A stretch of DNA of 64,000 nucleotides. Origin: Vagococcus penaei (lineage in GTDB: Bacteria; Bacillota; Bacilli; Lactobacillales; Vagococcaceae). The position numbers were made by a program, and so were the translations under genes. Shown piece after piece: positions 27,702 to 36,840 of this stretch; position 1 is the first letter of the stretch; every line of letters begins with the position of its first letter. The notes beneath the pieces are model-generated. The model saw only the letters and a list, made by a program, of their open reading frames with translations, ran no database searches and was not told the DNA's origin. The DNA lies in the NCBI RefSeq assembly GCF_001998885.1, contig NZ_CP019609.1, forward strand, positions 784,001 to 848,000, written 5' to 3'.

Positions 27702-29052
27702 TGGGCTAATAATACAAATGATTATCGCTAGTTTAGCTGCTAGTGTGCTTTACTCTCTAATCGGCTTTATTCCTGGAACCGATGAAACAAGTGTCTTAAT
27801 GCCAGTATCGCTAGCTTTAATTTTAGCTGGAATCCAACCAATCGTTGTGTTAGCTTTTTTCGTCTCAGCTTTTGTCACACTAGGGCTGATGAATTTAATG
27901 CCTGCCCTAATCGCTAATCTACCTGGTGGCGTATTGTCTACACCTATGATTGGTGCATCATTAATTGTCAAAAAACACGGACGAACCACAGTCATGATTA
28001 AAAAAGCGGCTGTTGGCAGTGCTCTGGGTGTCATTATTGCACTTATTAGTAGTTTGTTTATCGCTAAACTAATTTCACCATTTACTGCACAGATTAGTCA
28101 ACATGCTAACTGGATTTTTATTGCCGGTGCGATTTTTTTATCTTTGATTAGCCAAGCAAAAATTTTATCATTGATTAGTATTATTCCTTTTGCGATTCTC
28201 TTTCAAGGCTTACGTTCATTGTATTGGCAAACTGGTGCTGTTCCTGCTGACAAAACCATTACAACCTCATTCTTTTTAGGTATTACTGTAGCACCACTCT
28301 TAGTCGGATTGCTATCATTACTCAATACAACGGAACGTAAAAAAATGGAAACAACCTCTTATAATCAAATGACTATTCCAATCAATCTAGACGACAAACG
28401 ATCGCTTAATCCATTTAATACCTTAACTAAACGTGAGTTAGCGAGCTCTAGTTTGTCCGTTTTATTGGCTAATTTTATGTTTGTCTTGAGCCCAGTGGGG
28501 TTAATTGTCCTATTTGGAGAATCTATGTCTAAAAAAGAATCAAATGAGTTAAAACAAGCAGAATTAAAAATTACCGTTATGAGCGCCTTAGCCCAAGCAA
28601 CTTATTTATCAGGCATTATGATTTCGATTATTGCTTTAGGCGTGCCAATTGCTCCTTCCGCCATTGGACCTGGTGCGGCCTTTTTTGAATCACCACCAGT
28701 TTTTAAAATCGGGCATACTATTACCGATATGTATCCCACATCAACACTAATGATTGCTTTTGTCATTGGAAGCTTACTTGCGATTTTATTTGTTTATTTG
28801 TTAGCAGCAACCTTTGCGGAACGCTTAACCTTATTTGTGCTCAAACATATTCCACATGAAGCCATGCTAGCTTTATTTATTTCTCTAGTGTTGCTACTTG
28901 CTTACATGGATGCTGGCTTAATTAATGTGTTTGGGGTTTTATTAATGAGTGTCTGTTGTGGTACACTTAATCGGTTGGGTGTCGGCTATGGGGTCCAATT
29001 TATGTCACTATATGCCGCACCATTCATCATGACATTATTAACAAAAGGTTAG
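27694..29052 (+). CDS. TctA-like (DUF112) permease in the mevalonate operon
   Basis: 452 residues with about ten to twelve membrane helices. The N-terminal GFIPGTDETSVLMPVSLAL and the later PNLPGG-like NLPGGVLSTP segments resemble the large TctA subunit of tripartite tricarboxylate transporters. Those systems also need TctB and a periplasmic TctC, neither of which is found here. The gene is 16 bp before mvk and appears to be co-transcribed with mvk-mvaD-mvaK2-fni. A carboxylate substrate tied to isoprenoid metabolism, for example mevalonate, is an inference from context only. Confidence 0.75.
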   Translation: MDSGLIIQMIIASLAASVLYSLIGFIPGTDETSVLMPVSLALILAGIQPIVVLAFFVSAFVTLGLMNLMPALIANLPGGVLSTPMIGASLIVKKHGRTTVMIKKAAVGSALGVIIALISSLFIAKLISPFTAQISQHANWIFIAGAIFLSLISQAKILSLISIIPFAILFQGLRSLYWQTGAVPADKTITTSFFLGITVAPLLVGLLSLLNTTERKKMETTSYNQMTIPINLDDKRSLNPFNTLTKRELASSSLSVLLANFMFVLSPVGLIVLFGESMSKKESNELKQAELKITVMSALAQATYLSGIMISIIALGVPIAPSAIGPGAAFFESPPVFKIGHTITDMYPTSTLMIAFVIGSLLAILFVYLLAATFAERLTLFVLKHIPHEAMLALFISLVLLLAYMDAGLINVFGVLLMSVCCGTLNRLGVGYGVQFMSLYAAPFIMTLLTKG

Positions 29053-29068
29053 AAGGAGTCGTTAGACT

Positions 29069-30022
29069 ATGGGAACAAACAAAATAGGAAAAGGCTATGC
29101 CAATGGGAAGATTATTTTACTAGGTGAACATTCTGTTGTTTATCATCAACCTTCCATTGCTATTCCTTTTCCAGCCGCACAAATTAATGTGACAGTTACG
29201 CAACAAAATGAACCAACAACTATCCATTGTGACTTCTATCATGGTCTTCTTGATGAGATGCCTGAACTGTTAGAAAGTTTAAAAGCAACTATACAAACCT
29301 GTCTAGAACGTCTTGGTCAACCAGATGCTTGCTTAACAATTACCATTGAGAGTCAAATTCCGGCTGAACGCGGAATGGGTTCGAGTGCTGCAGTTGCTGT
29401 AGCAACAACACGCGCACTATACGACTTTTTTGATTATGACTTAAATCAGGCTGACCTCTTGGCTATTGTGGATATTTCCGAAAAAATTGCACATGGTAAT
29501 CCTAGTGGCTTAGATGCTTTAATGACTAGTAGTTCAATTCCTTACTATTATATTAAAGGTCAACCATTTGAACCAATCAATTTAAAACTAACTGCCTATT
29601 TAGTCGTTGCTGATACTGGTATTACTGGTCAAACAAGAGAAGCTGTTCAAAGTATTGCAGCTAAATTAACCTCAGCAGATGGCGCGAATTATCAAGAAAA
29701 GATTAACACACTAGGTAAACTAGCGTCAGACGGGCGTAAAGCCTTAGAATCAAATAAACCTATTTTGTTAGGTAAATTAATGACAAAAGTTCATACTCTT
29801 TTAACTGAATTAGACGTCTCAAATGATGCTTTAAATCGACTTGTTACAACAGCCTTAAATGAAGGTGCTTTAGGAGCAAAACTAACTGGTGGCGGTCGTG
29901 GCGGATGTATGATAGCATTAGCTAGTAATCAATCTGATGCCTTAAATATTGCCGCTGCTTTAGAGGCAGCAGGCGCAAAAAATACCTGGCTATACCAAAT
30001 GAATGGAGATACACATGAGTAA
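29069..30022 (+). CDS. mvk: Mevalonate kinase
   Basis: GHMP kinase of 317 residues that makes 5-phosphomevalonate. It opens GKGYANGKIILLGEHSVVY, with the family GEHS motif. The ATP-binding motif ERGMGSSAAVAVA is near 103-115, and the C-terminal KLTGGGRGGCMIAL closes the fold. AGAAGGAG precedes ATG. Its end overlaps mvaD by 8 bases. Confidence 0.95.
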   Translation: MGTNKIGKGYANGKIILLGEHSVVYHQPSIAIPFPAAQINVTVTQQNEPTTIHCDFYHGLLDEMPELLESLKATIQTCLERLGQPDACLTITIESQIPAERGMGSSAAVAVATTRALYDFFDYDLNQADLLAIVDISEKIAHGNPSGLDALMTSSSIPYYYIKGQPFEPINLKLTAYLVVADTGITGQTREAVQSIAAKLTSADGANYQEKINTLGKLASDGRKALESNKPILLGKLMTKVHTLLTELDVSNDALNRLVTTALNEGALGAKLTGGGRGGCMIALASNQSDALNIAAALEAAGAKNTWLYQMNGDTHE

Positions 30023-31013
30023 AGTAGGAATCACTCGAGCACATACAAATATTGCCTTAATTAAATACTGGGGAAAACGTAATAATGAGCTGTTTTTACC
30101 TATGAATAGTAGTCTATCACTAACACTGGATGCTTTTTATACAGAGACAAAGGTGACCCTTGATGACTCATTAGATCGTGATTATTTTATTCTTGATAAT
30201 CAGGAACAAAGTTTAGAAGAAACCCAAAAAATTACGAAATTTTTAAATTTATTCCGGAAAGAGACACAATTGACGACATACGCACGTGTTGAGAGTCATA
30301 ATCATGTTCCGACTGCTGCTGGTTTAGCCTCTTCGGCTTCAGCTTTTGCCGCTTTAGCTGGTGCAATGAACCAAGCAACTGGTCTCAACTTATCTCACCA
30401 AGAGTTATCTACCTATGCCCGACGTGGTAGCGGTAGTGCGACCCGTAGTATTTTTGGTGGTTTTGTTGAGTGGACGATGGGCTATGGTGATGATTCAGCA
30501 TCAAGCTATGCAATACCTGTTGACCCTGCAGATTGGAATATTGGCATGCTTGTCATTGCTGTTAATAAACAAAAAAAGAAAGTGTCTAGTCGTATCGGTA
30601 TGAAACGCACTGTCGAAACCTCACCTTTCTATCCCGCTTGGGTTGAAAGTGCCAAAACAGATTTAGTAGATTTAAAACAGGCAATTCACGCACGTGATTT
30701 TATCCGTTTAGGTGAAATTACTGAGTCGAACGGGATGAAAATGCATGGTACAATGCTTGGTGCCGTACCACCGATTTCTTACTGGGAACCAGATAGTGTG
30801 AAAGCCATCCAAAAAGTTAAAGATATTCGTGACATGGGTATTCCTTGTTATGTTACAATGGATGCTGGTCCAAACGTGAAGGTATTATGCCGTCAGTCTG
30901 ACATGGCAACAATCCATAAATTATTATTAAACGATTTCAAAGCTGACCAATTAATTAGTTCAACTGTAGGTTCGGGTATAACCAACCTGACTGAAGCTGA
31001 TTGGTTACGCTAA
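30015..31013 (+). CDS. mvaD: Diphosphomevalonate decarboxylase
   Basis: GHMP-fold enzyme that converts mevalonate-5-PP to isopentenyl-PP. The start at 30015 (MSKVGITRAHTNIALIKYWG) is chosen for the GGAG 6 bases upstream and the family N-terminus. The 332 residues include the ATP loop PTAAGLASSASAFAAL and the RGSGSATRSIFGGFVEW segment. The catalytic Asp is probably in VTMDAGPNVKV. It overlaps mvk by 8 bases and is followed by mvaK2 after 14 bases. Confidence 0.95.
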   Translation: MSKVGITRAHTNIALIKYWGKRNNELFLPMNSSLSLTLDAFYTETKVTLDDSLDRDYFILDNQEQSLEETQKITKFLNLFRKETQLTTYARVESHNHVPTAAGLASSASAFAALAGAMNQATGLNLSHQELSTYARRGSGSATRSIFGGFVEWTMGYGDDSASSYAIPVDPADWNIGMLVIAVNKQKKKVSSRIGMKRTVETSPFYPAWVESAKTDLVDLKQAIHARDFIRLGEITESNGMKMHGTMLGAVPPISYWEPDSVKAIQKVKDIRDMGIPCYVTMDAGPNVKVLCRQSDMATIHKLLLNDFKADQLISSTVGSGITNLTEADWLR

Positions 31014-31027
31014 AGGAGGAAATAGAA

Positions 31028-32143
31028 TTGATACAAGCAAGTGCTCCTGGAAAGCTCTATATTGCCGGTGAATATGCTGTACTAGAGCCTGGACATCCAG
31101 CCTTAATCGTAGCGCTCGATCAGTTTATTACGGTCACTTTAAAAGAAGCAAAAAAACAGGGAAGTATTTGTTCGAGCTATTCAAATGGAATTTCCATTCC
31201 TTGGACACGAAAAAACGGGAAATTCTGTATTGACGAGCGCGAAAATCCTTTTTCATATATCACAAAATCAGTTAGTATTGTCGAACAGTATTTACAAGAA
31301 TTAAACTACGACTTAAAATACTTTGACTTAACCGTTGAAAGTGAACTAGATAATAAAGATGGCCGTAAATACGGTCTAGGCTCAAGTGGTGCCGTTACAA
31401 TTGCGACTATTAAGGCCATGTTGACCTTTTATAATATCCAATATACTGCTGAATTGTTGTATAAATTAGCAGCCATAACGCATCTATCACTTAATAGCAA
31501 TGGCTCTTTTGGTGATTTAGCTGCCAGTTCATACGAAGGTTGGGTTGCTTACTCATGTTTTAATCGTGAATGGGCACTTGACTATATGACACACAATAAT
31601 TTTTCAATTAGTCAGATGGTCACTGAAAAATGGCCACAGTTAATGATTCAACAATTATCTGCTCCAAAAGATTTACGTTTATTAATTGGTTGGACTGGCT
31701 CCCCTGCCTCGACAACTTTTTTAGTTGATCAAATCAATGATGAACAAAATGACATGAACGGTTTTTACAAACAATTCTTAATCGATAGTCGTGCCTGCGT
31801 TAATCAGTTGATTCAGGCTTTTAAAGACGATAATATTCCGATGATTCAAGAATGCATTCGCTCGAATCGTGAGTTACTACAATCACTTGCAAAAATTAGT
31901 GGTGTCGACATTGAAACGCAAGCACTCACTGATTTATGTACCAGTGCTGAAAAAGCTAATGGTGCAGCCAAATCTTCTGGTGCTGGTGGCGGTGATTGTG
32001 GTATTGTCCTCTTTAATCAACAAGATGAAATTCTACCAATGATTAACGAATGGCGCCAACATGATATTGTTAATTTACCACTGCAAGTGTATCGTAATAA
32101 AAATACTAATCATCAACCAATTATTTGGGAGGAGGAAGCATAA
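31028..32143 (+). CDS. mvaK2: Phosphomevalonate kinase
   Basis: GHMP kinase that makes mevalonate-5-PP. TTG at 31028 is the likely start: AAGGAGG (31013-31019) lies 8 bases upstream and the product begins MIQASAPGKLYIAGEYAVL, the canonical N-terminus. In-frame codons further upstream overlap mvaD. The 371 residues contain the ATP loop KYGLGSSGAVTIAT and a C-terminal KSSGAGGGDCGIVL. The stop codon is immediately followed by the fni start. Confidence 0.94.
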   Translation: MIQASAPGKLYIAGEYAVLEPGHPALIVALDQFITVTLKEAKKQGSICSSYSNGISIPWTRKNGKFCIDERENPFSYITKSVSIVEQYLQELNYDLKYFDLTVESELDNKDGRKYGLGSSGAVTIATIKAMLTFYNIQYTAELLYKLAAITHLSLNSNGSFGDLAASSYEGWVAYSCFNREWALDYMTHNNFSISQMVTEKWPQLMIQQLSAPKDLRLLIGWTGSPASTTFLVDQINDEQNDMNGFYKQFLIDSRACVNQLIQAFKDDNIPMIQECIRSNRELLQSLAKISGVDIETQALTDLCTSAEKANGAAKSSGAGGGDCGIVLFNQQDEILPMINEWRQHDIVNLPLQVYRNKNTNHQPIIWEEEA

Positions 32144-33187
32144 ATGACACAATGGAATCGTAAAGATCAACACGTCCATTTAGCTGAAATGCAGTATCAA
32201 TCAGTGGGACAAGCTGGTTTTAACGATGTTCGTTTTGTGCATCAATCGTTCTCAGACATGGCAGTCAATGATGTGGACTTAACAACTCAGTTAGGTCCTT
32301 TTCATTTAACCGTTCCCTTTTTTATTAATGCCATGACTGGCGGAAGTGCTAAAACGAGTATCATTAATAAAAATTTGGCACTAATTGCCAAAGAAACCAA
32401 CTTAGCAATGGCGGTTGGTTCTGTAAGCGCCGCACTAAAAGACGAAGCAGTTGCTGATAGCTTTAAAGTCGTACGTGAAGTGAATCCAGACGGCTTAATT
32501 TTTGCTAATTTAGGGGCACATCACGGTATTGACAATGCAAAACGTGCGGTTGACTTACTTCAAGCCGATGCCTTGCAAATTCATTTAAATATTCCTCAAG
32601 AAATTGTCATGCCAGAAGGTGATCGTGATTTTTCTAGCTGGCAACGAAATATTGAACAAATTGTCACTGAACTCGATGTCCCAGTGATTGTCAAGGAAGT
32701 CGGCTTTGGTATGTCACAAAAAACGATTAACCAACTAATTAATTTAGGCGTGACAATGATTGATATCAGTGGTCGGGGTGGCACTAACTTTATTCAAATT
32801 GAAAATGAACGTCGTGAGAATAAAGAATATAGCTATCTCTATGACTGGGGTCAGTCAACCACAGAATCGTTATTAGAAGCCTCACTTTTTGCTAACCAAG
32901 CTGCTTTTATCGCTTCTGGTGGGATTAAAAACCCACTTGATATTATTAAGTCTTTGCGTCTAGGAGCTTCTGCTGTTGGCTTGTCTGGTGAATTTTTACA
33001 TCGCAGTCTATCACAAGGAAACGAGGCAACTATTCAAGTCATTAATGCTTGGAAGCAAGAATTAAAGGGTATCTTAACCCTTTTAGAAGTCAACCAATTA
33101 CGTGAACTGAAAAAAACTGAAATTGTTCTGTCACCAAATTTAATGAACTGGTGCCAACAACGCAATATTCAAACAGGATTACTTTAA
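32144..33187 (+). CDS. fni: Isopentenyl-diphosphate delta-isomerase, type 2 (FMN-dependent)
   Basis: Interconverts IPP and DMAPP. The 347 residues form a TIM barrel of the FMN type: FINAMTGGSAKTSIIN, MAVGSVSAAL, VKEVGFGMS and the FMN-phosphate segment ASGGIKNPLDIIKSLRLGA. The N-terminal RKDQHV is the usual opening. It is the last gene of the operon, ending in a strong terminator. With mvaS-mvaA it completes the pathway from acetoacetyl-CoA to IPP/DMAPP. Confidence 0.96.
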   Translation: MTQWNRKDQHVHLAEMQYQSVGQAGFNDVRFVHQSFSDMAVNDVDLTTQLGPFHLTVPFFINAMTGGSAKTSIINKNLALIAKETNLAMAVGSVSAALKDEAVADSFKVVREVNPDGLIFANLGAHHGIDNAKRAVDLLQADALQIHLNIPQEIVMPEGDRDFSSWQRNIEQIVTELDVPVIVKEVGFGMSQKTINQLINLGVTMIDISGRGGTNFIQIENERRENKEYSYLYDWGQSTTESLLEASLFANQAAFIASGGIKNPLDIIKSLRLGASAVGLSGEFLHRSLSQGNEATIQVINAWKQELKGILTLLEVNQLRELKKTEIVLSPNLMNWCQQRNIQTGLL

Positions 33188-33189
33188 CA

Positions 33190-33230
33190 AATAAAGACCA
33201 CCAACAAATTGTCTGTTGGTGGTCTTTATT
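33190..33230. terminator. Bidirectional terminator between fni and the Bce-type permease
   Basis: Perfect 17-bp arms AATAAAGACCACCAACA and TGTTGGTGGTCTTTATT with a 7-base loop, between convergent genes. Confidence 0.93.
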
Positions 33231-33245
33231 TGTATCTTTAGCTAT

Positions 33246-35108
33246 CTAATTTTCAATTGAAGCGTATAATTTACGGAAATAAAACGTCCGTGCAATAAGA
33301 TAGTAAATAATTTGAATCACAATAAAAGTCCCTAAGACAGCGAAAGCCGTTAATTGTAATGGTTGATCAAACAACGCATACATTGCTTTTAAAGCTATAA
33401 TACCATGTAAGCAAGATACAATAATTGGTGTGAAAAAGAGAATGGCAATTTGTTGATAGACAACCTTTTTCATCTCTTTCTTACTAAAGCCAATTTTATG
33501 AACCATTAAAAATTTCTCTTTATCTAAATTCATGTCGCTGTATAAACGGAAATAAAGGAAACTTCCAGCTGAGATAAAGAAAACAATCCCAATAAATAAT
33601 CCAATAAATAGAACGGGTGCAAATACATTAGTAATCATTTGTTCCATTGATGCTTTAACCATTACATTTGGGTTTTCGGTTTGTGTCGCACCTAATTTAA
33701 CAAGTTTGTCATAATCTGAGCGACTCGCAGTCCAAATATAACCCTTTTGACTAGAGATATTTGTGTGTAATGATTCATAAGCTTGATTAGTTAAGACGAC
33801 AACTGGACCAAATATTGGAACTACGTCTTTAGTTAAAATTTCTTTTTTAACTGGTATTTTCTCTTGATTATTGACTGGAAATTCTTTAATTAAATAATCT
33901 GGGGTCTTATCAAACATTGGATTATCTCTATTTGTCACAAGAACAGCTTGTTCCTTGTCGTCAATTTCTTTTTCACCAGCAGCAGTTGCTAACTGATTAT
34001 AATCCGTTTGGCTTATGACATTAATTGTTACATCATCAAATGAATAGGATAGCGTCTGATAATCGATCTTTGTAGCATCAATTTGTTCTTTTTTTAGCTC
34101 TTGTTCTATTTGTTGAACTTGTTGACCGATATCTTTTTGTTCATCAGCACTAGTAGATAAAGTAATCGCATATGGTGTCTGGTTCACACTTTTGAGACTC
34201 ATCTCTCTAAAACCAATCAGAGTTCCAATCGCTGAAAAAGCAACAGTTGAAATAACCGTAACTAAGAAAAATGATTTGGCATTATCCTTCATTCGAAAAC
34301 TTAAATCTGAAAAAACCAGCATATTCGTTTTTTTCCAAAAAACCGATTCACGTTTTTGTAGACGATTGACTATTAATAATGTTAATTGATTAAATAAAAA
34401 ACTTGTGCCTAAGATAACCATAAAAATCACCGGTAACATGGCCCCAACAACAGCGACACCTTTAACATATAATGCCACAGCGTAACCACCACCAATTAGG
34501 ACAATAGCTAAGACTGACTTGAGCTTAGAAGGTTTTAAGCGGCCTTTTCCTAAATCTTGACTTTTTAGTAACGTTTGAATATCCATCTTAGGAATTTTTA
34601 ACTGAATAAATACTGAAATCACCAAGAATAATATCATAAATGAAATAAAGGTGACTCCTATAGCTTTTAATGGAAAATAAAATGCAAAATCAATATGTAA
34701 CGATACTCGACTAAGCCATAAAATGACTTGTGAAAAAATCAAACCAACTAAACTACCAAAAATTGTTGCGAAAAAACCAACAATCATATTTTCTTGAAAT
34801 ATCATTTTTCGTAACTGTTTAGGTGACATTCCTTGAATGAGTAGCAACCCAAATTCTTTCTTTCGTGATTGAAGAAAAATATCCACTGAATACCAAACAA
34901 ATAGAAACGAAAAGAGATAAATAATAATGGCAGAAGCCAACATACCAGTTTTTACGGCTGAATGTAAATCACTCGTCAATTTAGGATGAAATGCAAAAAC
35001 TGAAAAAGTAAAGAACGTCATAACAGTAGATAGAACACTAAAAAAATACGCTAAATATAAACTCTTATTCCGAACCGTATTACGGAAAACAAACTGATTA
35101 AATCTCAT
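33246..35108 (-). CDS. Bce-type ABC transporter permease (FtsX-like)
   Basis: 620 residues with about ten membrane helices in the BceB layout. There are four to six N-terminal helices and an FtsX domain. A large extracytoplasmic domain of about 200 residues (roughly 310-500) follows, and then the C-terminal helices. Such permeases with their ATPase detect and resist peptide antibiotics that bind lipid II or undecaprenyl pyrophosphate. It overlaps the ATPase gene by 11 bases. No BceRS-type histidine kinase or regulator is adjacent, unlike many Bce modules. Confidence 0.88.
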   Translation of the reverse strand: MRFNQFVFRNTVRNKSLYLAYFFSVLSTVMTFFTFSVFAFHPKLTSDLHSAVKTGMLASAIIIYLFSFLFVWYSVDIFLQSRKKEFGLLLIQGMSPKQLRKMIFQENMIVGFFATIFGSLVGLIFSQVILWLSRVSLHIDFAFYFPLKAIGVTFISFMILFLVISVFIQLKIPKMDIQTLLKSQDLGKGRLKPSKLKSVLAIVLIGGGYAVALYVKGVAVVGAMLPVIFMVILGTSFLFNQLTLLIVNRLQKRESVFWKKTNMLVFSDLSFRMKDNAKSFFLVTVISTVAFSAIGTLIGFREMSLKSVNQTPYAITLSTSADEQKDIGQQVQQIEQELKKEQIDATKIDYQTLSYSFDDVTINVISQTDYNQLATAAGEKEIDDKEQAVLVTNRDNPMFDKTPDYLIKEFPVNNQEKIPVKKEILTKDVVPIFGPVVVLTNQAYESLHTNISSQKGYIWTASRSDYDKLVKLGATQTENPNVMVKASMEQMITNVFAPVLFIGLFIGIVFFISAGSFLYFRLYSDMNLDKEKFLMVHKIGFSKKEMKKVVYQQIAILFFTPIIVSCLHGIIALKAMYALFDQPLQLTAFAVLGTFIVIQIIYYLIARTFYFRKLYASIEN

Positions 35109-35847
35109 CTGCTACACCTTCAATTTCGCGGAGATTCATTAAAATATCGTCATAAAATTCACGTCGCTCACCTTGACGATAAATCGTATCAACCAATTCA
35201 CCATCCTTAATAAAAATAATTTTTTGACAATAACTTGCTGCAAATGGATCATGGGTCACCATTAGAATACTTGATCCTTGCTCTTCATTTAATGATGACA
35301 ACAATTCCATAACATCACGTGATGATTTAGTGTCTAAATTACCAGTTGGTTCGTCAGCTAACACTAATGTCGGTTGATGAATCATCGCTCGTGCAATGGC
35401 TACCCGTTGTGCTTGACCACCAGAAATCGTGCCAATACGCTTCTTCAATAAATCAGAAATTCCTAACTGTTGAGCTACAATAGTCAGTTTTTTCTTCATA
35501 ACACTGACTTTTTCACCATCTAACGTTAGTGGTAAAATAATATTTTCTTCAACTGTTAATGTTGGCATTAAATTAAAATTTTGAAATACAAAACCTAATT
35601 CATTACGTCTAAACCTAGCTAGAGCTTCAGAATCTAGCTTTGCTGGCTCTTTTCCATCAATTTGAATGCTACCAGTTGTCGGCTTATCAATTGTTGCAAT
35701 TAGATTTAACAACGTGGATTTCCCACTACCAGACGGCCCCATAATTCCAACAAATTCACCATCTTCAACTAGCAAATCAATTCCCTTTAACGCTTGATAT
35801 TGAACACCCTCATCATAAACTTTTGTCACATTATTAATTTTTAACAT
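35098..35847 (-). CDS. Bce-type ABC transporter ATPase
   Basis: 249 residues of the MacB/LolD/BceA class. Walker A GPSGSGKST near 38-46, signature ISGGQAQRVAIARA, Walker B LVLADEPTGNLD and switch His in MVTHD. The C-terminal extension after YRQGERREFYDDI is typical of BceA-type proteins. It is translationally coupled to the permease. A 30-bp palindrome lies about 100 bp upstream of the start. Confidence 0.92.
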   Translation of the reverse strand: MLKINNVTKVYDEGVQYQALKGIDLLVEDGEFVGIMGPSGSGKSTLLNLIATIDKPTTGSIQIDGKEPAKLDSEALARFRRNELGFVFQNFNLMPTLTVEENIILPLTLDGEKVSVMKKKLTIVAQQLGISDLLKKRIGTISGGQAQRVAIARAMIHQPTLVLADEPTGNLDTKSSRDVMELLSSLNEEQGSSILMVTHDPFAASYCQKIIFIKDGELVDTIYRQGERREFYDDILMNLREIEGVADEI

Positions 35848-35944
35848 TTATCTAAACATCCTTTCAAGCAAACTATTTCTCTAAAACTTAGTTTAGAGGA
35901 ATCCTCGTCAAAATTCATGAGTCTTCAGAACTATATCATCTGTC

Positions 35945-35974
35945 ATTAAATTCAGACTAAAGTCTGAATTTAAT
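35945..35974. promoter_or_regulatory. 30-bp perfect palindrome upstream of the Bce-type ABC genes
   Basis: Arms ATTAAATTCAGACT and AGTCTGAATTTAAT around a central AA. It lies between the nanE terminator and the ABC ATPase gene, and a -10-like TATAGT sits about 17 bp downstream on the minus strand. It lacks the T run of a terminator. A regulator binding site at the -35 region is the best guess. Confidence 0.55.
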
Positions 35975-35993
35975 AACATTCGTTTGAAACTGT

Positions 35994-36028
35994 TAAAAAA
36001 GAGACAATCAATCTCTTAATTGTCTCTC
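35994..36028 (-). terminator. Terminator of nanE
   Basis: GAGACAAT (36001-36008) and ATTGTCTC (36019-36026) arms, followed by six T on the minus strand. Confidence 0.85.
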
Positions 36029-36033
36029 ATCAT

Positions 36034-36708
36034 CTAATCAACTAATTTTGTTGCTTTTACGTAGGCTTCTGTAATAACTTGTGGGCGTGTAATAATGGAA
36101 CCAACAACTGCTGCATGAGCTCCTAAACGTAACCCTTCTGTTACTTGCTCAGGTTTATTGGTATGACCTTCCATGATGACAGGAATTGTCACTGACTGAC
36201 AAATTGCTGATAATAAATCAAAATCTGGTGTATCAGTATGGTGCGAATAAGGTGTATAACCTGCTAAAGTCGTCGATACCATATCACAACCTAAATGCTC
36301 CGCTTCAACTGCTTCTTCTAGTGTTGAAATATCTGCCATGACTAAACGGCCACCATCGTGAATTTGCTTAATCAAATCAGCTAAATGCTCACCGTTTGGA
36401 CGTGGACGTTTTGTGGCATCTAGAGCGATGATTTCAGCAGAAGTGGTTAACAATTCAGTAACTTCTTTAGCGGTAGCTGTAATATAAATATCTGAATCTG
36501 CGTAATCACGTTTAATAATCCCGATGAGTGGTAAATCGACGATTTCTTTGATTGCTTGAATATCGGCTACCGAATTTGCCCGAATCCCCCGTGCACCTCC
36601 TTCTTTCGCTGCAAGAGCCATTCTAGACATAATAAACGAACTATGTAATGGCTCATCTTCTAACGCTTGACATGAGACAATTAATTGATTTTTTAATCTA
36701 TCTAACAT
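36034..36708 (-). CDS. nanE: N-acetylmannosamine-6-phosphate 2-epimerase
   Basis: Converts ManNAc-6-P to GlcNAc-6-P in sialic acid or ManNAc catabolism. The 224 residues form a TIM barrel with the family GARGIRANSVADI, IGIIKRDY, ALDATKRPRP and EGHTNKPEQ segments; Lys in IIKRDY and Glu in MEGH are catalytic candidates. No nanA, nanK or sialate transporter is adjacent. Its product would feed NagA, encoded at 3.2-4.4 kb. Confidence 0.94.
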   Translation of the reverse strand: MLDRLKNQLIVSCQALEDEPLHSSFIMSRMALAAKEGGARGIRANSVADIQAIKEIVDLPLIGIIKRDYADSDIYITATAKEVTELLTTSAEIIALDATKRPRPNGEHLADLIKQIHDGGRLVMADISTLEEAVEAEHLGCDMVSTTLAGYTPYSHHTDTPDFDLLSAICQSVTIPVIMEGHTNKPEQVTEGLRLGAHAAVVGSIITRPQVITEAYVKATKLVD

Positions 36709-36789
36709 ATTGCTTCCCCCCTAATATAAAAATCGTTCCTTAGTTAAAATAATAGCATATTATTACCATTGAAACGATGAATCTAATTA

Positions 36790-36826
36790 AAAAATAAGCC
36801 AAACTAACCTAGCTAGTTTGGCTTAC
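36790..36826 (-). terminator. Terminator of the peptide transporter gene
   Basis: TAAGCCAAACTA and TAGTTTGGCTTA arms with A/T-rich flanks just downstream of the stop codon. Confidence 0.86.
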
Positions 36827-36840
36827 TTAAACATTTTAAT

